DNA of 64,000 bases, taken from positions 62,001 to 126,000 of the forward strand of contig JAQUAX010000005.1 in NCBI GenBank assembly GCA_028687035.1. The letters are read 5' to 3'. The notes under the pieces were generated by a model. It was given only the letters and a program-made list of their open reading frames with translations, had not been told where the DNA came from and made no database searches. Positions 7,271 through 16,832 of the stretch are shown piece by piece; within the stretch, counting starts at the first letter, position 1; each line of letters opens with the position of its first letter. Source of the stretch: Dechloromonas sp. (GTDB taxonomy: Bacteria; Pseudomonadota; Gammaproteobacteria; Burkholderiales; Rhodocyclaceae). Both the position numbers and the translations under genes were made by a program.

Positions 7271-7284
7271 TTGATCTCGATCAA
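7271..7284 (+). promoter_or_regulatory. FNR/Anr-type box upstream of napDABC
   Basis: TTGATCTCGATCAA is a perfect match to the FNR consensus TTGAT-N4-ATCAA. It is centred about 83 bases before the napD start and would fit a class II site if transcription starts near 7319. A degenerate second copy, TTGATCCAATTGAT, lies at 7131-7144 in the same intergenic region. Anaerobic activation of nap is therefore likely. Confidence 0.75.
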
Positions 7285-7360
7285 GTAAATCGATGTCCCG
7301 AAAAGCAAGACTGCGCGGTGAAGCGGCGGTCAGCGCCGAGTTTTCGGGAGAAGCACGAAG

Positions 7361-7621
7361 ATGAACATTTCCAGCGCCATCTTGCACATCGCGCCGGCCC
7401 GCCTCGAAGAGGCACGCCAGGCCCTGCTCGGGATGCCCGGGCTCGACATCCATGCGCTGACCCCGGAAGGCAAGGCGGTCGTCATTCTCGAGGACGACGA
7501 CAGCGAGGCTGCGGCCGACCGCTATGTGGCATTGCATGGCATTCCCGGCGTCGCCTCGGTGGCCATGGTTTACCAATACAGCGACGACGAATCAGCGGAT
7601 AACGAGGAGGTAGAGGCGTGA
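7361..7621 (+). CDS. napD: NapD, maturation chaperone of periplasmic nitrate reductase
   Basis: NapD is a small cytoplasmic chaperone that binds the twin-arginine signal peptide of NapA and holds it back until the molybdenum cofactor is inserted. The 86-aa product begins [18 protein letters not shown] and shows the ferredoxin-like pattern of the family, including the stretch [19 protein letters not shown]. It is the first gene of the nap operon, and its stop overlaps the GTG start of napA by four bases, which implies translational coupling. GGGAG lies ten bases before the ATG. Confidence 0.9.
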   Translation: MNISSAILHIAPARLEEARQALLGMPGLDIHALTPEGKAVVILEDDDSEAAADRYVALHGIPGVASVAMVYQYSDDESADNEEVEA

Positions 7622-10131
7622 AACTCAACAGACGGGATTTCATCAAGGCCAATGCGGCGGCGGCAGCGATGTCGGCGGCGGGCCTGGGGACGGCCACGGC
7701 GGCCACCGAAGCCGGCCAGGACGGCATACGCTGGGACAAGGCGCCGTGCCGCTTCTGCGGCACCGGCTGCAGCGTGCTGGTCGGCACGCAGGGCGGGCGC
7801 GTGGTCGCCACGCAGGGTGATCCGGAAGCGCCGGTCAACCGCGGTCTGAACTGCATCAAGGGCTATTTCCTGTCCAAGATCATGTACGGCAAGGACCGGC
7901 TGACGACGCCGATGCTGCGCATGAAGGACGGCAAGTTCGACAAGAACGGCGACTTCAAGCCGATCACCTGGAAGCAGGCCTTCGACATCATGGAGGAGAA
8001 GGTCCGCGCGACGCTGAAGGCCAAGGGCCCGAACGGCATCGCGATGTTCGGCTCAGGCCAGTGGACGGTGTGGGAAGGTTACGCCGCCTCCAAGCTGATG
8101 AAGGCCGGTTTCCGGACCAACAACCTCGATCCCAACGCGCGCCACTGCATGGCCTCGGCCGTGACCGGTTTCATGCGCACTTTCGGCATCGACGAGCCGA
8201 TGGGCTGCTACGACGACATCGAGCATGCCGACGCCTTCGTGCTGTGGGGCTCGAACATGGCCGAGATGCACCCGATCCTGTGGACCCGCATCACCGACCG
8301 CAAGCTGTCCAGCAAGCACGTCAAGGTTGCCGTGCTGTCGACCTACGAGCATCGCTCGTACGAACTGGCCGACATTCCGATGATCTTCACGCCGCAGACC
8401 GACCTGGCGATCCTGAACTTCATCTGCAACTACATCATCGAGAAGGGCAAGGTTAACCAGGACTTCGTCGCCAAGCACGTCAACTTCAAGAAGGGGGCGA
8501 CCGACATCGGTTTCGGCCTGCGCCCGACGCACGCGCTCGAGAAGGCGGCGACCAGCAACGGCTATCCCGGCGATGACGGCAAGCCCAAGGGCGATGCCGG
8601 CAAGTCCGAGCCGATCACCTTCGACGAGTTCAAGAAGTTCGTTTCCGAATACACCGTCGACAAGGTTTCCAAGCTCTCCGGCGTCGCGGCCAAGGACCTG
8701 ATCGCGATGGCCGAGCTGTACGCCGACCCGAAGACCAAGGTGGTGTCCTTCTGGACCATGGGCTTCAACCAGCATACGCGCGGCACCTGGGTCAATAACA
8801 TGATCTACAACGTGCACCTGCTGGTCGGCAAGATTTCCGAACCCGGCAACAGCCCGTTCTCGCTGACCGGCCAGCCGTCAGCCTGCGGCACCGCGCGCGA
8901 GGTCGGCACCTTCGCCCACCGCCTGCCGGCCGACATGGTCGTCACCAACCCGGAACACCGCCACCACGCCGAGGAAATCTGGGGCCTGCCCGACGGCACG
9001 ATTCCGGACAAGGTCGGCCTGCATGCCGTCGCGATGCAGCGCGCGCTGAAGGACGGCAAGGTCAATTTCTACTGGCAGCAGTGCAACAACAACATGCAGG
9101 CCGGGCCGAACATCAACGGCGAGATGTACCCGGGCTGGCGCAATCCGGACAACTTCATCGTCGTCTCGGATCCGTACCCGACCGTGTCCTGCATGGCTGC
9201 CGACCTGATCCTGCCGACCGCAATGTGGGTCGAGAAGGAAGGTGCCTACGGCAACGCCGAGCGGCGCACCCAGTTCTGGCGCCAGCAGGTCAAGGCACCG
9301 GGCGAGGCCCGCTCCGACGTCTGGCAGCTGATGGAATTCTCGAAGCGCTTCAAGGTCGAGGACGTCTGGCCGGCCGAACTGATCGCCAAGGCGCCCAAGC
9401 TCAAGGGCAAGACGCTGTTCGACGTGCTTTACGCCAACGGCACGGTCAACAAGTACAAGCTCAACGAATTGCAGTCAGGCTTCGACAACGACGAATCCAA
9501 GCACTTCGGTTTCTACGTGCAGAAGGGCTTGTTTGAGGAGTATGCGATCTTCGGCCGCGGCCACGGTCACGATCTGGCGCCCTTTGATGCTTACCATAAA
9601 GCGCGCGGCCTGCGCTGGCCGGTCGTCGAGGGCAAGGAGACGCTGTGGCGCTTCCGCGAAGGCTACGACCCCTATGTCAAGAAGGGTGAGGGCATCCGCT
9701 TCTACGGCCACAAGGACGGCAAGGCGGTGATCTTCGCCCTGCCCTACCAGAACCCGCCGGAAATGCCGGACAAGGAGTTCGACCTCTGGCTGTGCACCGG
9801 TCGCGTGCTTGAGCACTGGCACACCGGCACGATGACCCGCCGCGTGCCCGAACTGTACAAGTCCTTCCCGGACGCCGTGCTGTTCATGCACCCGGACGAC
9901 GCCAAGGCACGCGGCCTGCAGCGCGGCATGGAGGTCAAGGTCGCATCGCGGCGGGGCGACATCCAGCTGCGCGTCGAAACGCGCGGCCGGAACAAGCCGC
10001 CGCGCGGTCTGGTCTTCGTTCCCTTCTTCGACGCCGGTCGTCTGATCAACAAGCTGACGCTGGATGCGACCTGTCCGATCTCGAAGGAAACGGACTACAA
10101 GAAGTGCGCCGTCAAGGTAACTCGCGCCTGA
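7618..10131 (+). CDS. napA: Periplasmic nitrate reductase catalytic subunit
   Basis: NapA reduces nitrate to nitrite in the periplasm using a Mo-bis-MGD cofactor and one [4Fe-4S] cluster. The 837-aa product starts at GTG with a twin-arginine signal (NRRDFIKA) and an Ala-rich stretch ending near ATAAT. Cluster cysteines are Cys44, Cys47, Cys51 and Cys79 (CRFCGTGC ... LNC). The molybdenum ligand is expected in ARHCMASAV (Cys177). The C-terminal cofactor domain includes [18 protein letters not shown]. It overlaps napD by four bases. A GC-rich inverted repeat CGGCCGG / CCGGCCG at 10161-10180 lies between napA and napB and may protect the message end. Confidence 0.98.
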   Translation: MKLNRRDFIKANAAAAAMSAAGLGTATAATEAGQDGIRWDKAPCRFCGTGCSVLVGTQGGRVVATQGDPEAPVNRGLNCIKGYFLSKIMYGKDRLTTPMLRMKDGKFDKNGDFKPITWKQAFDIMEEKVRATLKAKGPNGIAMFGSGQWTVWEGYAASKLMKAGFRTNNLDPNARHCMASAVTGFMRTFGIDEPMGCYDDIEHADAFVLWGSNMAEMHPILWTRITDRKLSSKHVKVAVLSTYEHRSYELADIPMIFTPQTDLAILNFICNYIIEKGKVNQDFVAKHVNFKKGATDIGFGLRPTHALEKAATSNGYPGDDGKPKGDAGKSEPITFDEFKKFVSEYTVDKVSKLSGVAAKDLIAMAELYADPKTKVVSFWTMGFNQHTRGTWVNNMIYNVHLLVGKISEPGNSPFSLTGQPSACGTAREVGTFAHRLPADMVVTNPEHRHHAEEIWGLPDGTIPDKVGLHAVAMQRALKDGKVNFYWQQCNNNMQAGPNINGEMYPGWRNPDNFIVVSDPYPTVSCMAADLILPTAMWVEKEGAYGNAERRTQFWRQQVKAPGEARSDVWQLMEFSKRFKVEDVWPAELIAKAPKLKGKTLFDVLYANGTVNKYKLNELQSGFDNDESKHFGFYVQKGLFEEYAIFGRGHGHDLAPFDAYHKARGLRWPVVEGKETLWRFREGYDPYVKKGEGIRFYGHKDGKAVIFALPYQNPPEMPDKEFDLWLCTGRVLEHWHTGTMTRRVPELYKSFPDAVLFMHPDDAKARGLQRGMEVKVASRRGDIQLRVETRGRNKPPRGLVFVPFFDAGRLINKLTLDATCPISKETDYKKCAVKVTRA

Positions 10132-10199
10132 TGCGGTGAACCAAAAAAATCAATGAAAAACGGCCGGCTCGATCCGGCCGTCCATCGGAGGTAAGAAAC

Positions 10200-10643
10200 A
10201 TGCGATTGATCTCAGCACTGGCCCTGGCATCGGCGCTCATGCTCGGGGGCGGTGTCGCCGGCGCGCAGGAGAAGGTGCTGTCCGAACGGGGCGACGTCTC
10301 GATCGAGCAGCAGTCCAAGGTGGACATGTTCCGCCCGGAAAAGGACAAGGAAACCATTCCCCGGAACTACGACAAGCAGCCGCCGCTGATTCCGCACAGC
10401 ATCAAGGGCTACAACATCAACCAGAACTTCAACAAGTGCATGGACTGCCATTCGGCGGAGCGCTTCAAGGAAACCGGCGCGACCAAGGTCGGCGACACGC
10501 ACTACCTCGACCGTGACGGCAAGAAGCACGCCAATATTTCGCCGCGCCGCTACTTCTGCATGCAGTGCCACGTGCCGCAGTTCGACGCCAAGCCGCTCGT
10601 CGAGAATACCTACAAGCCGGCTGCCAAGAGGGGACAACAATGA
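10200..10643 (+). CDS. napB: NapB, periplasmic dihaem cytochrome c subunit
   Basis: NapB receives electrons from NapC and passes them to NapA. The 147-aa product has a signal peptide ([18 protein letters not shown]) with likely cleavage after AGA before QEKV. It has exactly two haem-binding motifs, CMDCH and CMQCH. Conserved NapB features such as the PPLIPHSI segment are present. GGAGGT precedes the ATG. Its stop codon overlaps the napC start in ATGA. Confidence 0.95.
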   Translation: MRLISALALASALMLGGGVAGAQEKVLSERGDVSIEQQSKVDMFRPEKDKETIPRNYDKQPPLIPHSIKGYNINQNFNKCMDCHSAERFKETGATKVGDTHYLDRDGKKHANISPRRYFCMQCHVPQFDAKPLVENTYKPAAKRGQQ

Positions 10644-11266
10644 GCCTGGAAAAATACCTGCCCGCCTGGATCAAGCGTATCGGACTCGTCTCGGCGCTGC
10701 TGCTGTTCATTGCCGGCGTCGTCTTCTGGGGGGGCTTCAACTGGGCGCTCGAGGCGACCAACAAGGAATCCTTCTGCATCTCCTGCCATGAAATGGAGGA
10801 GAACGTGTTCCGCGAATACCAGAACACGATTCACTACACGAACCGGACCGGCGTTCGCGCCACCTGCCCCGACTGCCACGTGCCGAAGGAGTGGGGGCCG
10901 AAGATGATCCGCAAGATCCAGGCGTCCAACGAAGTCCTGCACAAGATTCTGGGTACCATCGACACGCCGGAGAAGTTCAACGCCAAGCGCCACGAACTGG
11001 CTCAGCACGAATGGGATCGCATGAAGAAGAGCGATTCCCGCGAGTGCCGCAACTGCCACCGCTACGACTACATGGACTATACCGAGCAGGGCAACCGCGC
11101 GGCCCGGACCCATCCGCAGGCGTTCGAGGAAGGCAAGACCTGCATCGACTGCCACAAGGGCATCGCCCACCAGTTGCCGCGCATCGACCAGCATATCGGC
11201 AAGCAGAACGAGGGCGCGCTGGAAATCTCGCACGGCGAGAGGCCGGCGGCGACGGAGAGCAAATAG
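10640..11266 (+). CDS. napC: NapC, membrane-anchored tetrahaem quinol dehydrogenase
   Basis: NapC (NapC/NirT family) oxidises quinol in the inner membrane and feeds NapB-NapA. The ORF track begins too early; the ATG at 10640 ([10 protein letters not shown]) overlaps the napB stop. One N-terminal membrane anchor ([22 protein letters not shown]) is followed by a periplasmic domain with four CxxCH motifs (CISCH, CPDCH, CRNCH, CIDCH), as expected for 208 aa. No napE, napF, napG or napH is present, so this is the minimal quinol route. A strong terminator follows. Confidence 0.96.
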   Translation: MSLEKYLPAWIKRIGLVSALLLFIAGVVFWGGFNWALEATNKESFCISCHEMEENVFREYQNTIHYTNRTGVRATCPDCHVPKEWGPKMIRKIQASNEVLHKILGTIDTPEKFNAKRHELAQHEWDRMKKSDSRECRNCHRYDYMDYTEQGNRAARTHPQAFEEGKTCIDCHKGIAHQLPRIDQHIGKQNEGALEISHGERPAATESK

Positions 11267-11300
11267 CAGTTCAACGGAAGGATTTCCGAATCGACGATTA

Positions 11301-11326
11301 CCCCGGCTTCGCGCCGGGGTTTTTTT
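11301..11326 (+). terminator. Terminator of the nap operon
   Basis: The stem CCCCGGC / GCCGGGG with a five-base loop is followed by seven T residues, 34 bases after the napC stop. Confidence 0.92.
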
Positions 11327-11482
11327 ATTCCGGTGGCGTCGGCAAATTGCCGAAAAGGGCCTGGGGGCGGCCGATAAGCCCTTATTCATTCAACACTTGG
11401 GCAGCAAGGTGTGCTAATTTTGTTGCGCTGCCGTTTCAACGGCCAGTTTTCTTAACATGAACAGGTAACAGGAGGCACTTAG

Positions 11483-11779
11483 ATGAATAAATCCGAGCTG
11501 GTCGAAGTTGCTGCAAAAGAAGCTGGTATCACCAAGGCTGCTGCCGACAAGGCCCTGACGGCCATCATCGGCGCTGTGGTCGAAACTGTAGCGAAGGGCG
11601 AGTCCGTGACCCTGGTCGGTTTCGGCACCTTCAAGTCCGCGAAGCGTGCAGCGCGCACCGGCAAGAATCCGAAGACCGGCGCAACCCTGAAGATTCCGGC
11701 CACGACGGTCCCAAAATTCACCGCCGGCACGGCCTTCAAGGCGGCAGTCGCTCCCAAGAAGACGGCCAAGAAAAAATAA
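11483..11779 (+). CDS. HU-family histone-like DNA-binding protein
   Basis: The 98-aa product has the HU/IHF fold: helical N-terminal part MNKSELVEVAAKEAGITKAAADKAL, the GFGTF motif, then the DNA-embracing arms with ARTGKNPKTGATLKIPA. HU dimers bend and compact DNA. The C-terminus carries an extra basic tail (APKKTAKKK) of the kind found in betaproteobacterial HU. GGAGG-like GGAGGCA lies ahead of the ATG. It is a single gene with its own terminator. It could equally be called hupA or hupB, so no symbol is given. Confidence 0.92.
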   Translation: MNKSELVEVAAKEAGITKAAADKALTAIIGAVVETVAKGESVTLVGFGTFKSAKRAARTGKNPKTGATLKIPATTVPKFTAGTAFKAAVAPKKTAKKK

Positions 11780-11796
11780 CCAGGTATCCACCCAAT

Positions 11797-11828
11797 GCGG
11801 GGTCCGGCAACCGCGGGCTCCGCTTTTT
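11797..11828 (+). terminator. Terminator of the HU gene
   Basis: GCGGGGTCCG pairs with CGGGCTCCGC (two G-U pairs) around a 7-base loop and is followed by TTTTT. It ends only eight bases before the next start codon. Confidence 0.75.
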
Positions 11829-11836
11829 AATTTGCA

Positions 11837-12178
11837 ATGACTAATCCGAATCCCGAAGACCTGCCTGAAAACCCGCCTGCCGTAGCGCAGCCGATCGACA
11901 CCAAGCGCCGCCTGCGCGAGCTGCTGTCGATCCCCGAGCGCGACCGTACCGACGAGCAGTGGGACGAGATCATCGAACTCGAAATCCAGCTCGCCCCGGG
12001 CAATCGCATTTCAGGCAACGAGCAGCCGCAGGGCGGCGGTGTGCGCAATACCGGTGGCGGTCAGCACGGCAAGCCGGGCGGCGGCCAGCAGAAGAAGCCG
12101 CAGCACCGCCCGCGCACCGGCGGCAACCGGCGCCCGCGCCAGAACAAGCCGCAGGGCGGCGGCGGCAATCCTGCCTGA
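11837..12178 (+). CDS. Hypothetical protein with Gly/Gln/Arg-rich disordered tail
   Basis: The 113-aa product has two parts. Residues 1-55 include a charged helical segment (DTKRRLRELLSIPERDRTDEQWDEIIELEIQLAPG). The rest is low-complexity, with GGG, QQKKPQHRPR and RRPRQNKPQGGGG stretches resembling basic RGG-like tails that bind RNA. No catalytic motif, signal or membrane segment is seen. It lies directly after the HU terminator, so it may depend on read-through or on its own promoter. An RNA- or DNA-associated accessory role is only a guess from composition. Confidence 0.6.
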   Translation: MTNPNPEDLPENPPAVAQPIDTKRRLRELLSIPERDRTDEQWDEIIELEIQLAPGNRISGNEQPQGGGVRNTGGGQHGKPGGGQQKKPQHRPRTGGNRRPRQNKPQGGGGNPA

Positions 12179-12217
12179 TCCTTTGCCTCGCCTTTGCGAA
12201 ACGGCATAATCGCCGTC

Positions 12218-13381
12218 ATGCAGCAGTTTGACCTGATCATCGTCGGCGGCGGCCTTGCCGGCGCCAGCCTCGCCGTCGCCCTGCGCGACGCCCGCCTGCG
12301 CATCGCGCTGGTCGAAAGTCACCCGCCGGTGCGCCCGGACGGATGGGATGCCCGCATCTATGCGGTCAGCCCGGCGAATGCCGAATTCCTGCAGGGGATC
12401 GGCGCCTGGCGCCATCTCGATGCGCAGCGCATCGCACCGATCGCCGGCATGCAGGTGTTCGGCGACAACGGCGGCAAGCTCGCGTTTTCCGCTTTCGAGA
12501 CCGGCGTTCCCGAACTCGGCTGGATCGTCGAGTCCTCGCTGATGGCCTGCGAACTCTGGGAAAGCGCCAAGCGGCAGGGCAATCTGACGCTGTTCTGTCC
12601 CGCGTTGCCGGCCTCTCTGGAATTCCGCCACGATGCGGCAGTGCTGCATCTCGACGACGGCACGCTGCTCTCCGCCCGCCTGCTGGTCGGTGCGGACGGA
12701 CGCGATTCCTGGGTGCGCGACGCGGCCGGTCTGGAGGCGTTCAATACGCCCTACGGCGAGAAGGGGCTGGTCGCCAACTTCGCGACCGAGAAAACGCATC
12801 GCAACCAGGCCTTCCAGTGGTTCAGGCCCGACGGCGTGCTGGCCTACCTGCCGCTGCCGGGGAACCGGATATCGATCGTCTGGTCCACTCCGGATGATCA
12901 TGCCGACGAATTGTGCGCCCTGCCTGCCGCACAACTCTGCGATCGCGTCGCCGAGGCCGGCGGCCACACGCTGGGCGGGCTCGAGTTGCTGACGGCGCCT
13001 GCCGCCTTCCCGCTGCGCCTGATGCGCGTGCCGCAGACGGTGGCGCCACGGCTGGCGCTGGTCGGCGATGCGGCGCACGGCATCCACCCGCTGTCCGGGC
13101 ACGGCATCAACCTCGGCTTCCAGGATGCCCAGGTGCTGGCCGGCTTGCTCGCTTCGGTCCCGGCCTGGCGGGACATCGGCGATATCGGGCTGCTGCGCCG
13201 CTATCAGCGGGCGCGGCGCGAGGAGACGGTGCTGATGCAGAGCGCGACCGACGGACTGCGTCGCCTGTTCCGCGGCGACACGCCCGGACTCGCCCCGCTG
13301 CGCAATTTCGGGCTGAATCTGACCGACGGCCTGCCTTTCATCAAGAACGCCCTGGTGCGCTACGCGCTGGGGGCGCTTTAG
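12218..13381 (+). CDS. FAD-dependent hydroxylase of the UbiH/UbiF/Coq6 family
   Basis: This flavoprotein monooxygenase probably hydroxylates the aromatic ring in ubiquinone biosynthesis. ATG at 12218 (MQQFDLIIVGGGLAGASLAVAL) places the FAD-binding Rossmann motif at the N-terminus as usual; the ORF track starts eight codons earlier. The mid motif LVGADGRDSWVRDAAG and the second FAD motif LALVGDAAHGIHPLSGHGINLGF are clear. The length of 387 aa fits. Which ring position it modifies cannot be told from motifs alone. It is followed nine bases later by dsbC. Confidence 0.88.
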   Translation: MQQFDLIIVGGGLAGASLAVALRDARLRIALVESHPPVRPDGWDARIYAVSPANAEFLQGIGAWRHLDAQRIAPIAGMQVFGDNGGKLAFSAFETGVPELGWIVESSLMACELWESAKRQGNLTLFCPALPASLEFRHDAAVLHLDDGTLLSARLLVGADGRDSWVRDAAGLEAFNTPYGEKGLVANFATEKTHRNQAFQWFRPDGVLAYLPLPGNRISIVWSTPDDHADELCALPAAQLCDRVAEAGGHTLGGLELLTAPAAFPLRLMRVPQTVAPRLALVGDAAHGIHPLSGHGINLGFQDAQVLAGLLASVPAWRDIGDIGLLRRYQRARREETVLMQSATDGLRRLFRGDTPGLAPLRNFGLNLTDGLPFIKNALVRYALGAL

Positions 13382-13390
13382 GAGAATCCC

Positions 13391-14086
13391 ATGTTGAGGA
13401 AACTGTTGCCACTCGCCCTTCTGCTGGCCGGTGGTCTGGAGGCGGTCGCCGACGAGGCCGAGATTCGCAAGGCCGTCGAGTCCCGCCTGGGGGCGAAGGT
13501 CGAGAGCGTCACCAAGTCGGGCTACCTGGGCCTGTACGAGGTCTTTGCCGACGGCAACATCGTCTATACCGACGACAAGGCGACCGCCTTCGTCTTCGGA
13601 CCGCTGGTCGATGGCAAGTCGATGAAGAATGTCACCGAGGAGCGCATGCGCAAGCTGACCGCGATCAAGTTCGGCGAGCTGCCCTTCGATCGCGCGATCA
13701 AGCAGGTGCGCGGCGACGGACGGCGCGTGATCGCGACTTTCGAGGATCCGAACTGCGGCTACTGCAAGCGTTTGGCCAAGGACCTGCAGAAGCTCGACAA
13801 CGTCACCGTCTATACCTTCCTCTATCCCATCCTGTCGGAAGACTCGGTGCGCAAGTCGAAGCAGATCTGGTGCTCCGCCGACCGTGCCAGGGCATGGAAC
13901 GACTGGATGGTGGACGGCAAGGCGCCGTCAGGTCGCGAGGACTGCGACACCGCAGCGATCACCCGCAACCAGGAATACGGCCGCCGCTTGAATATCTCGG
14001 GGACGCCGACCATCTTCTTCGCCGACGGCGAACGCGTGCCCGGTGCGATGCCGCTGGCCAAGATCGAGCAGCGTCTCGGCAAGTAG
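13391..14086 (+). CDS. dsbC: Thiol:disulfide interchange protein DsbC
   Basis: DsbC is a periplasmic dimer that reshuffles wrong disulfides and is kept reduced by DsbD. The 231-aa product has a signal peptide (MLRKLLPLALLLAGG) with likely cleavage after AVA. An N-terminal dimerisation domain is followed by the active site FEDPNCGYCKRL (Cys122, Cys125) and the cis-proline loop SGTPTIFF. A second cysteine pair (IWCSADRA, REDCDT) matches the structural disulfide of the family. The gene is nine bases downstream of the UbiH-family gene with AGGAGA at that junction, so they are likely cotranscribed. Confidence 0.94.
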   Translation: MLRKLLPLALLLAGGLEAVADEAEIRKAVESRLGAKVESVTKSGYLGLYEVFADGNIVYTDDKATAFVFGPLVDGKSMKNVTEERMRKLTAIKFGELPFDRAIKQVRGDGRRVIATFEDPNCGYCKRLAKDLQKLDNVTVYTFLYPILSEDSVRKSKQIWCSADRARAWNDWMVDGKAPSGREDCDTAAITRNQEYGRRLNISGTPTIFFADGERVPGAMPLAKIEQRLGK

Positions 14087-14147
14087 TCCCGCCGCCCGCC
14101 GCGCCGGCGCTTGCCAGCGCGGCATCCCGGCTGCATGATTCCCGTCC

Positions 14148-16127
14148 ATGCGCGATTCGTCCGGCCGGGCCAGGCTGCGGGGATTCCTGAGTTCCCGGGC
14201 CGGTCTTCCCCTCTTTTTCGTCTGCGCCCTGCTGGGAACCTTCCTGCTGGCGCTTTTCCTGCTCGGGCGCGGCTACGGCGAGGCCGGGCGCCAGGCCGAA
14301 AACGACGCGCGCAACGTCGCCGGCGTCCTTGAGGCTCGGCTGAGCGCCGGCCTGCGCCGCCTCCATGCCGACCTCGAGCAGCTCGCCGCGCAGTTGCCGC
14401 CGGAGGCGCTGCAACCGGAACATGCGGCCGAGCATCGGGCGGCGATCGCTGCCGTGCTGCGGCTGCATGGCGCGCGCTTCCCGGAGCTCGTCGGCTACCG
14501 GGTCATTTCCGCCGACGGCACCATCCTCTACGGAGAGGAGGGCGAGACGGTGTCGGGAGATGTCCGCGACCGCGACTACTATCGCAGCCTGGTCGCCGAT
14601 CCCGGGCGGGGGCTGGTCTTTTCCGAGGTGGTTTCCGGTCGCCTGAGCGGGCTGCTGGTCGCCGCGCTGGCGGTGCGCGATGGCGAAGGGCGCCTGGCCG
14701 GCGTGATCGCCGCGCCGCTCGATCTCGACTACCTGCGTTCGATGTTCGAGGCGGTCAATCTCGGGCCGCAGGCGGTCATCACATTCCGGCGCAGCGACGA
14801 CGGGCGCCTGGTCTTGCGCCGCCCGGCCCGTCCGGATGCGGTCAACCGCGTGCTGACGGCAAATCCGCTGCACCAGCGTATCGAATCCGGCGATGCCGAA
14901 GGCAGTATCCGCTACCGTGCGGCGCTCGACGGCGTCGAACGCATCTATGCCTACCGGCGGGTCGGCGATTACCCCTTTTACGTCGCGGTCGGCATTGCCG
15001 GGGACGATTACCTGGCCGGCTGGCGGCATACCGCCTGGCTCGGCGGGGCGACTGCGCTGCTGCTTGCATTGGCGCTCGGCTGGCTGCTCGTCCGCCTGCT
15101 GCGCACCCAGCGCGAGGAGGCGGCGATCGGGCGCCGCCTGGCCGAGAGCGAGGCGCGCTACCGGATGCTGGCCGAAAACAGCCACGACGTGATCTGGACG
15201 CTGGACATCCCTTCCCGCCGATTCACCTACGTCAGCCCGTCGGTCGTCGATCTGCGCGGCTATACGTGGCAGGAGGCGCTGGGCCAGACGCTGGCCGAAA
15301 CGCTGACCGAGGAGTCGGCGGCCCGTGTCGAGCGCGACATCGTGCAGCGTCTGCAGCGGATGTCGGCCGGCGAGCGCCGGACCCAGGTGGTGACCAGCGA
15401 ACTCGATCAGCGCTGCAAGGACGGCAGCGTCGTGTCGACGGAGGTGGTGTCGAGTTATCTGCTCGACGCCGACGGCGTGCCGCGGACCATACTCGGCATC
15501 ACGCGCAACGTCAGCGAGCGCAAGGCGGCCGAGCAGCTGCTGCGCGACAGCAACCGGCAGATGCAGACGCAGCTGGAGGAAATCCAGCGGCTGCAGGCGG
15601 CGCTGCGCGAGCAGGCGGTGCGCGACCCGCTGACCGGGCTCTACAACCGCCGCTACCTGGATGAAACCCTGGAGCGCGAAATTTCCCGGGCGCGCCGCGA
15701 CGGGCTTCCGCTGTCCGTCGTGATGCTGGATATCGATCATTTCAAGCGCATCAACGACACCCATGGCCACCAGCTCGGCGACGAAGTCCTCAGGCTGCTG
15801 GGGCGGACCCTGCTCGGCGACATCCGCCTCGAGGACGTCGCCTGCCGCTACGGCGGCGAGGAGTTCCTGATCCTGCTGCCGGCGATGCCGCTCGAGGCCG
15901 CGGTGGCGCGCGCGGAAGGCTGGCGCCGCGCGGTGGCCTCGCTGGCGCTGGCTCGCGATGGCCATCTCGTCCGCTTTACCGTGTCGCTCGGCGTCGCGAC
16001 CTTCCCGGTGCATGGCGCGACGCCCGACGAACTGACACGCTGCGCCGATCTGGCGCTGTACCGCGCCAAGCGCGAAGGGCGCGACCGCGTCGTCGCCCAT
16101 ACCCCGACGGCCGGGTCGGGCTTCTAG
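14148..16127 (+). CDS. Membrane diguanylate cyclase with periplasmic sensor, PAS and GGDEF domains
   Basis: The 659-aa protein should make cyclic di-GMP from two GTP in response to signals. Domain order: first membrane segment about 17-40; a periplasmic dCache-like sensor about 42-290 (GYRVISADGTILYGEEGE, DRDYYRSL); second membrane segment about 296-318; a PAS domain about 333-460; a short coiled coil; and a GGDEF domain from about 490. The active loop is RYGGEEF (569-573) and the inhibitory RxxD site is present as RLED (560-563), so product feedback is expected. The start at 14148 lacks a strong ribosome site. Confidence 0.93.
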   Translation: MRDSSGRARLRGFLSSRAGLPLFFVCALLGTFLLALFLLGRGYGEAGRQAENDARNVAGVLEARLSAGLRRLHADLEQLAAQLPPEALQPEHAAEHRAAIAAVLRLHGARFPELVGYRVISADGTILYGEEGETVSGDVRDRDYYRSLVADPGRGLVFSEVVSGRLSGLLVAALAVRDGEGRLAGVIAAPLDLDYLRSMFEAVNLGPQAVITFRRSDDGRLVLRRPARPDAVNRVLTANPLHQRIESGDAEGSIRYRAALDGVERIYAYRRVGDYPFYVAVGIAGDDYLAGWRHTAWLGGATALLLALALGWLLVRLLRTQREEAAIGRRLAESEARYRMLAENSHDVIWTLDIPSRRFTYVSPSVVDLRGYTWQEALGQTLAETLTEESAARVERDIVQRLQRMSAGERRTQVVTSELDQRCKDGSVVSTEVVSSYLLDADGVPRTILGITRNVSERKAAEQLLRDSNRQMQTQLEEIQRLQAALREQAVRDPLTGLYNRRYLDETLEREISRARRDGLPLSVVMLDIDHFKRINDTHGHQLGDEVLRLLGRTLLGDIRLEDVACRYGGEEFLILLPAMPLEAAVARAEGWRRAVASLALARDGHLVRFTVSLGVATFPVHGATPDELTRCADLALYRAKREGRDRVVAHTPTAGSGF

Positions 16128-16313
16128 TCTTTCTCCACTTTTTACCACTTCGGCATGGCGCCGAGGCGCTGTCGCGCAGCTGGAAAACTCCTGATAAGTC
16201 ACTTTAAGTGTCGTTTTCCTTGCATTGATTTTTAAGGGTATTTTTTTGAGAAAATTCTCTGCGGAAGCGCTTGTAAGTCATTGTTGCATAAGAAAAAAAT
16301 CGCATTTCTGCTA

Positions 16314-16342
16314 TTGACTGGAGAATGGTGATGTTCTAAAGT
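16314..16342 (+). promoter_or_regulatory. Candidate mraZ (dcw) promoter
   Basis: TTGACT and TAAAGT are exactly 17 bp apart in the AT-rich gap before mraZ. The -10 element touches the first MraZ repeat, so autoregulation by occlusion is plausible. Confidence 0.65.
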
Positions 16343-16385
16343 GGGAAAACGTGTTGAAAAGTGGGTAAACGGGGGTTCGTGGGTG
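16341..16385 (+). promoter_or_regulatory. MraZ operator repeats
   Basis: Four consecutive 10-bp units, GTGGGAAAAC, GTGTTGAAAA, GTGGGTAAAC and GGGGGTTCGT, plus a further GTGGG spanning 16379-16383, lie directly before the mraZ start. TGGG units repeated with 10-bp period are the known MraZ binding pattern. They overlap the -10 box and the ribosome binding site. Confidence 0.78.
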
Positions 16386-16832
16386 ATGTTCGAGGGCGCT
16401 GCGGCACTCAGTCTGGATGCGAAGGGGCGGCTTGCCATACCGGCAAGACACCGCGAGTCCCTGCTCGCCGCCGCTGAGGGCGAGCTCGTCCTGACCGCGC
16501 ATCCGCACCGCTGCCTGCTGCTCTACCCGTCGCCGGCCTGGCAGCCGATCCGCGACCAGATCCTGAAGGCGTCCAGCCTCGATCCGCGGGCGGCGTCGAT
16601 CAAGCGCGTGCTGGTCGGCAATGCGCGTACCGAAGAACTCGATTCGGCCGGCCGCCTGCTCGTCGCCCAGGAGCTGCGCGAATACGCGAACCTGCAGAAG
16701 ACCGTCTATCTGGTCGGCATGGGCACCCATTTCGAAATCTGGAGCGAGGCCGGCTGGAAGCAGCAGAACGACCTCGCGGCGGAGGCGCTTTCCGGCGATC
16801 TGCCGCCCGGCTTCGGGGACCTGGTGCTGTGA
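16386..16832 (+). CDS. mraZ: Transcriptional regulator MraZ
   Basis: MraZ is a double AbrB-fold protein that binds GTGGG repeats before its own gene and represses the dcw cluster. The correct start is ATG 16386 ([23 protein letters not shown]), giving 148 aa; the upstream GTG in the ORF track lies in the operator. Both AbrB-like halves show the DAKGRL / DSAGRL signature. The stop codon overlaps the rsmH start by four bases (GTGA). Confidence 0.95.
   Translation: MFEGAAALSLDAKGRLAIPARHRESLLAAAEGELVLTAHPHRCLLLYPSPAWQPIRDQILKASSLDPRAASIKRVLVGNARTEELDSAGRLLVAQELREYANLQKTVYLVGMGTHFEIWSEAGWKQQNDLAAEALSGDLPPGFGDLVL

Noticed and set aside
13959-16202. 747-codon minus-strand frame opposite the diguanylate cyclase
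   Set aside because: Antisense shadow with no recognisable domain; the plus strand has clear PAS and GGDEF motifs.
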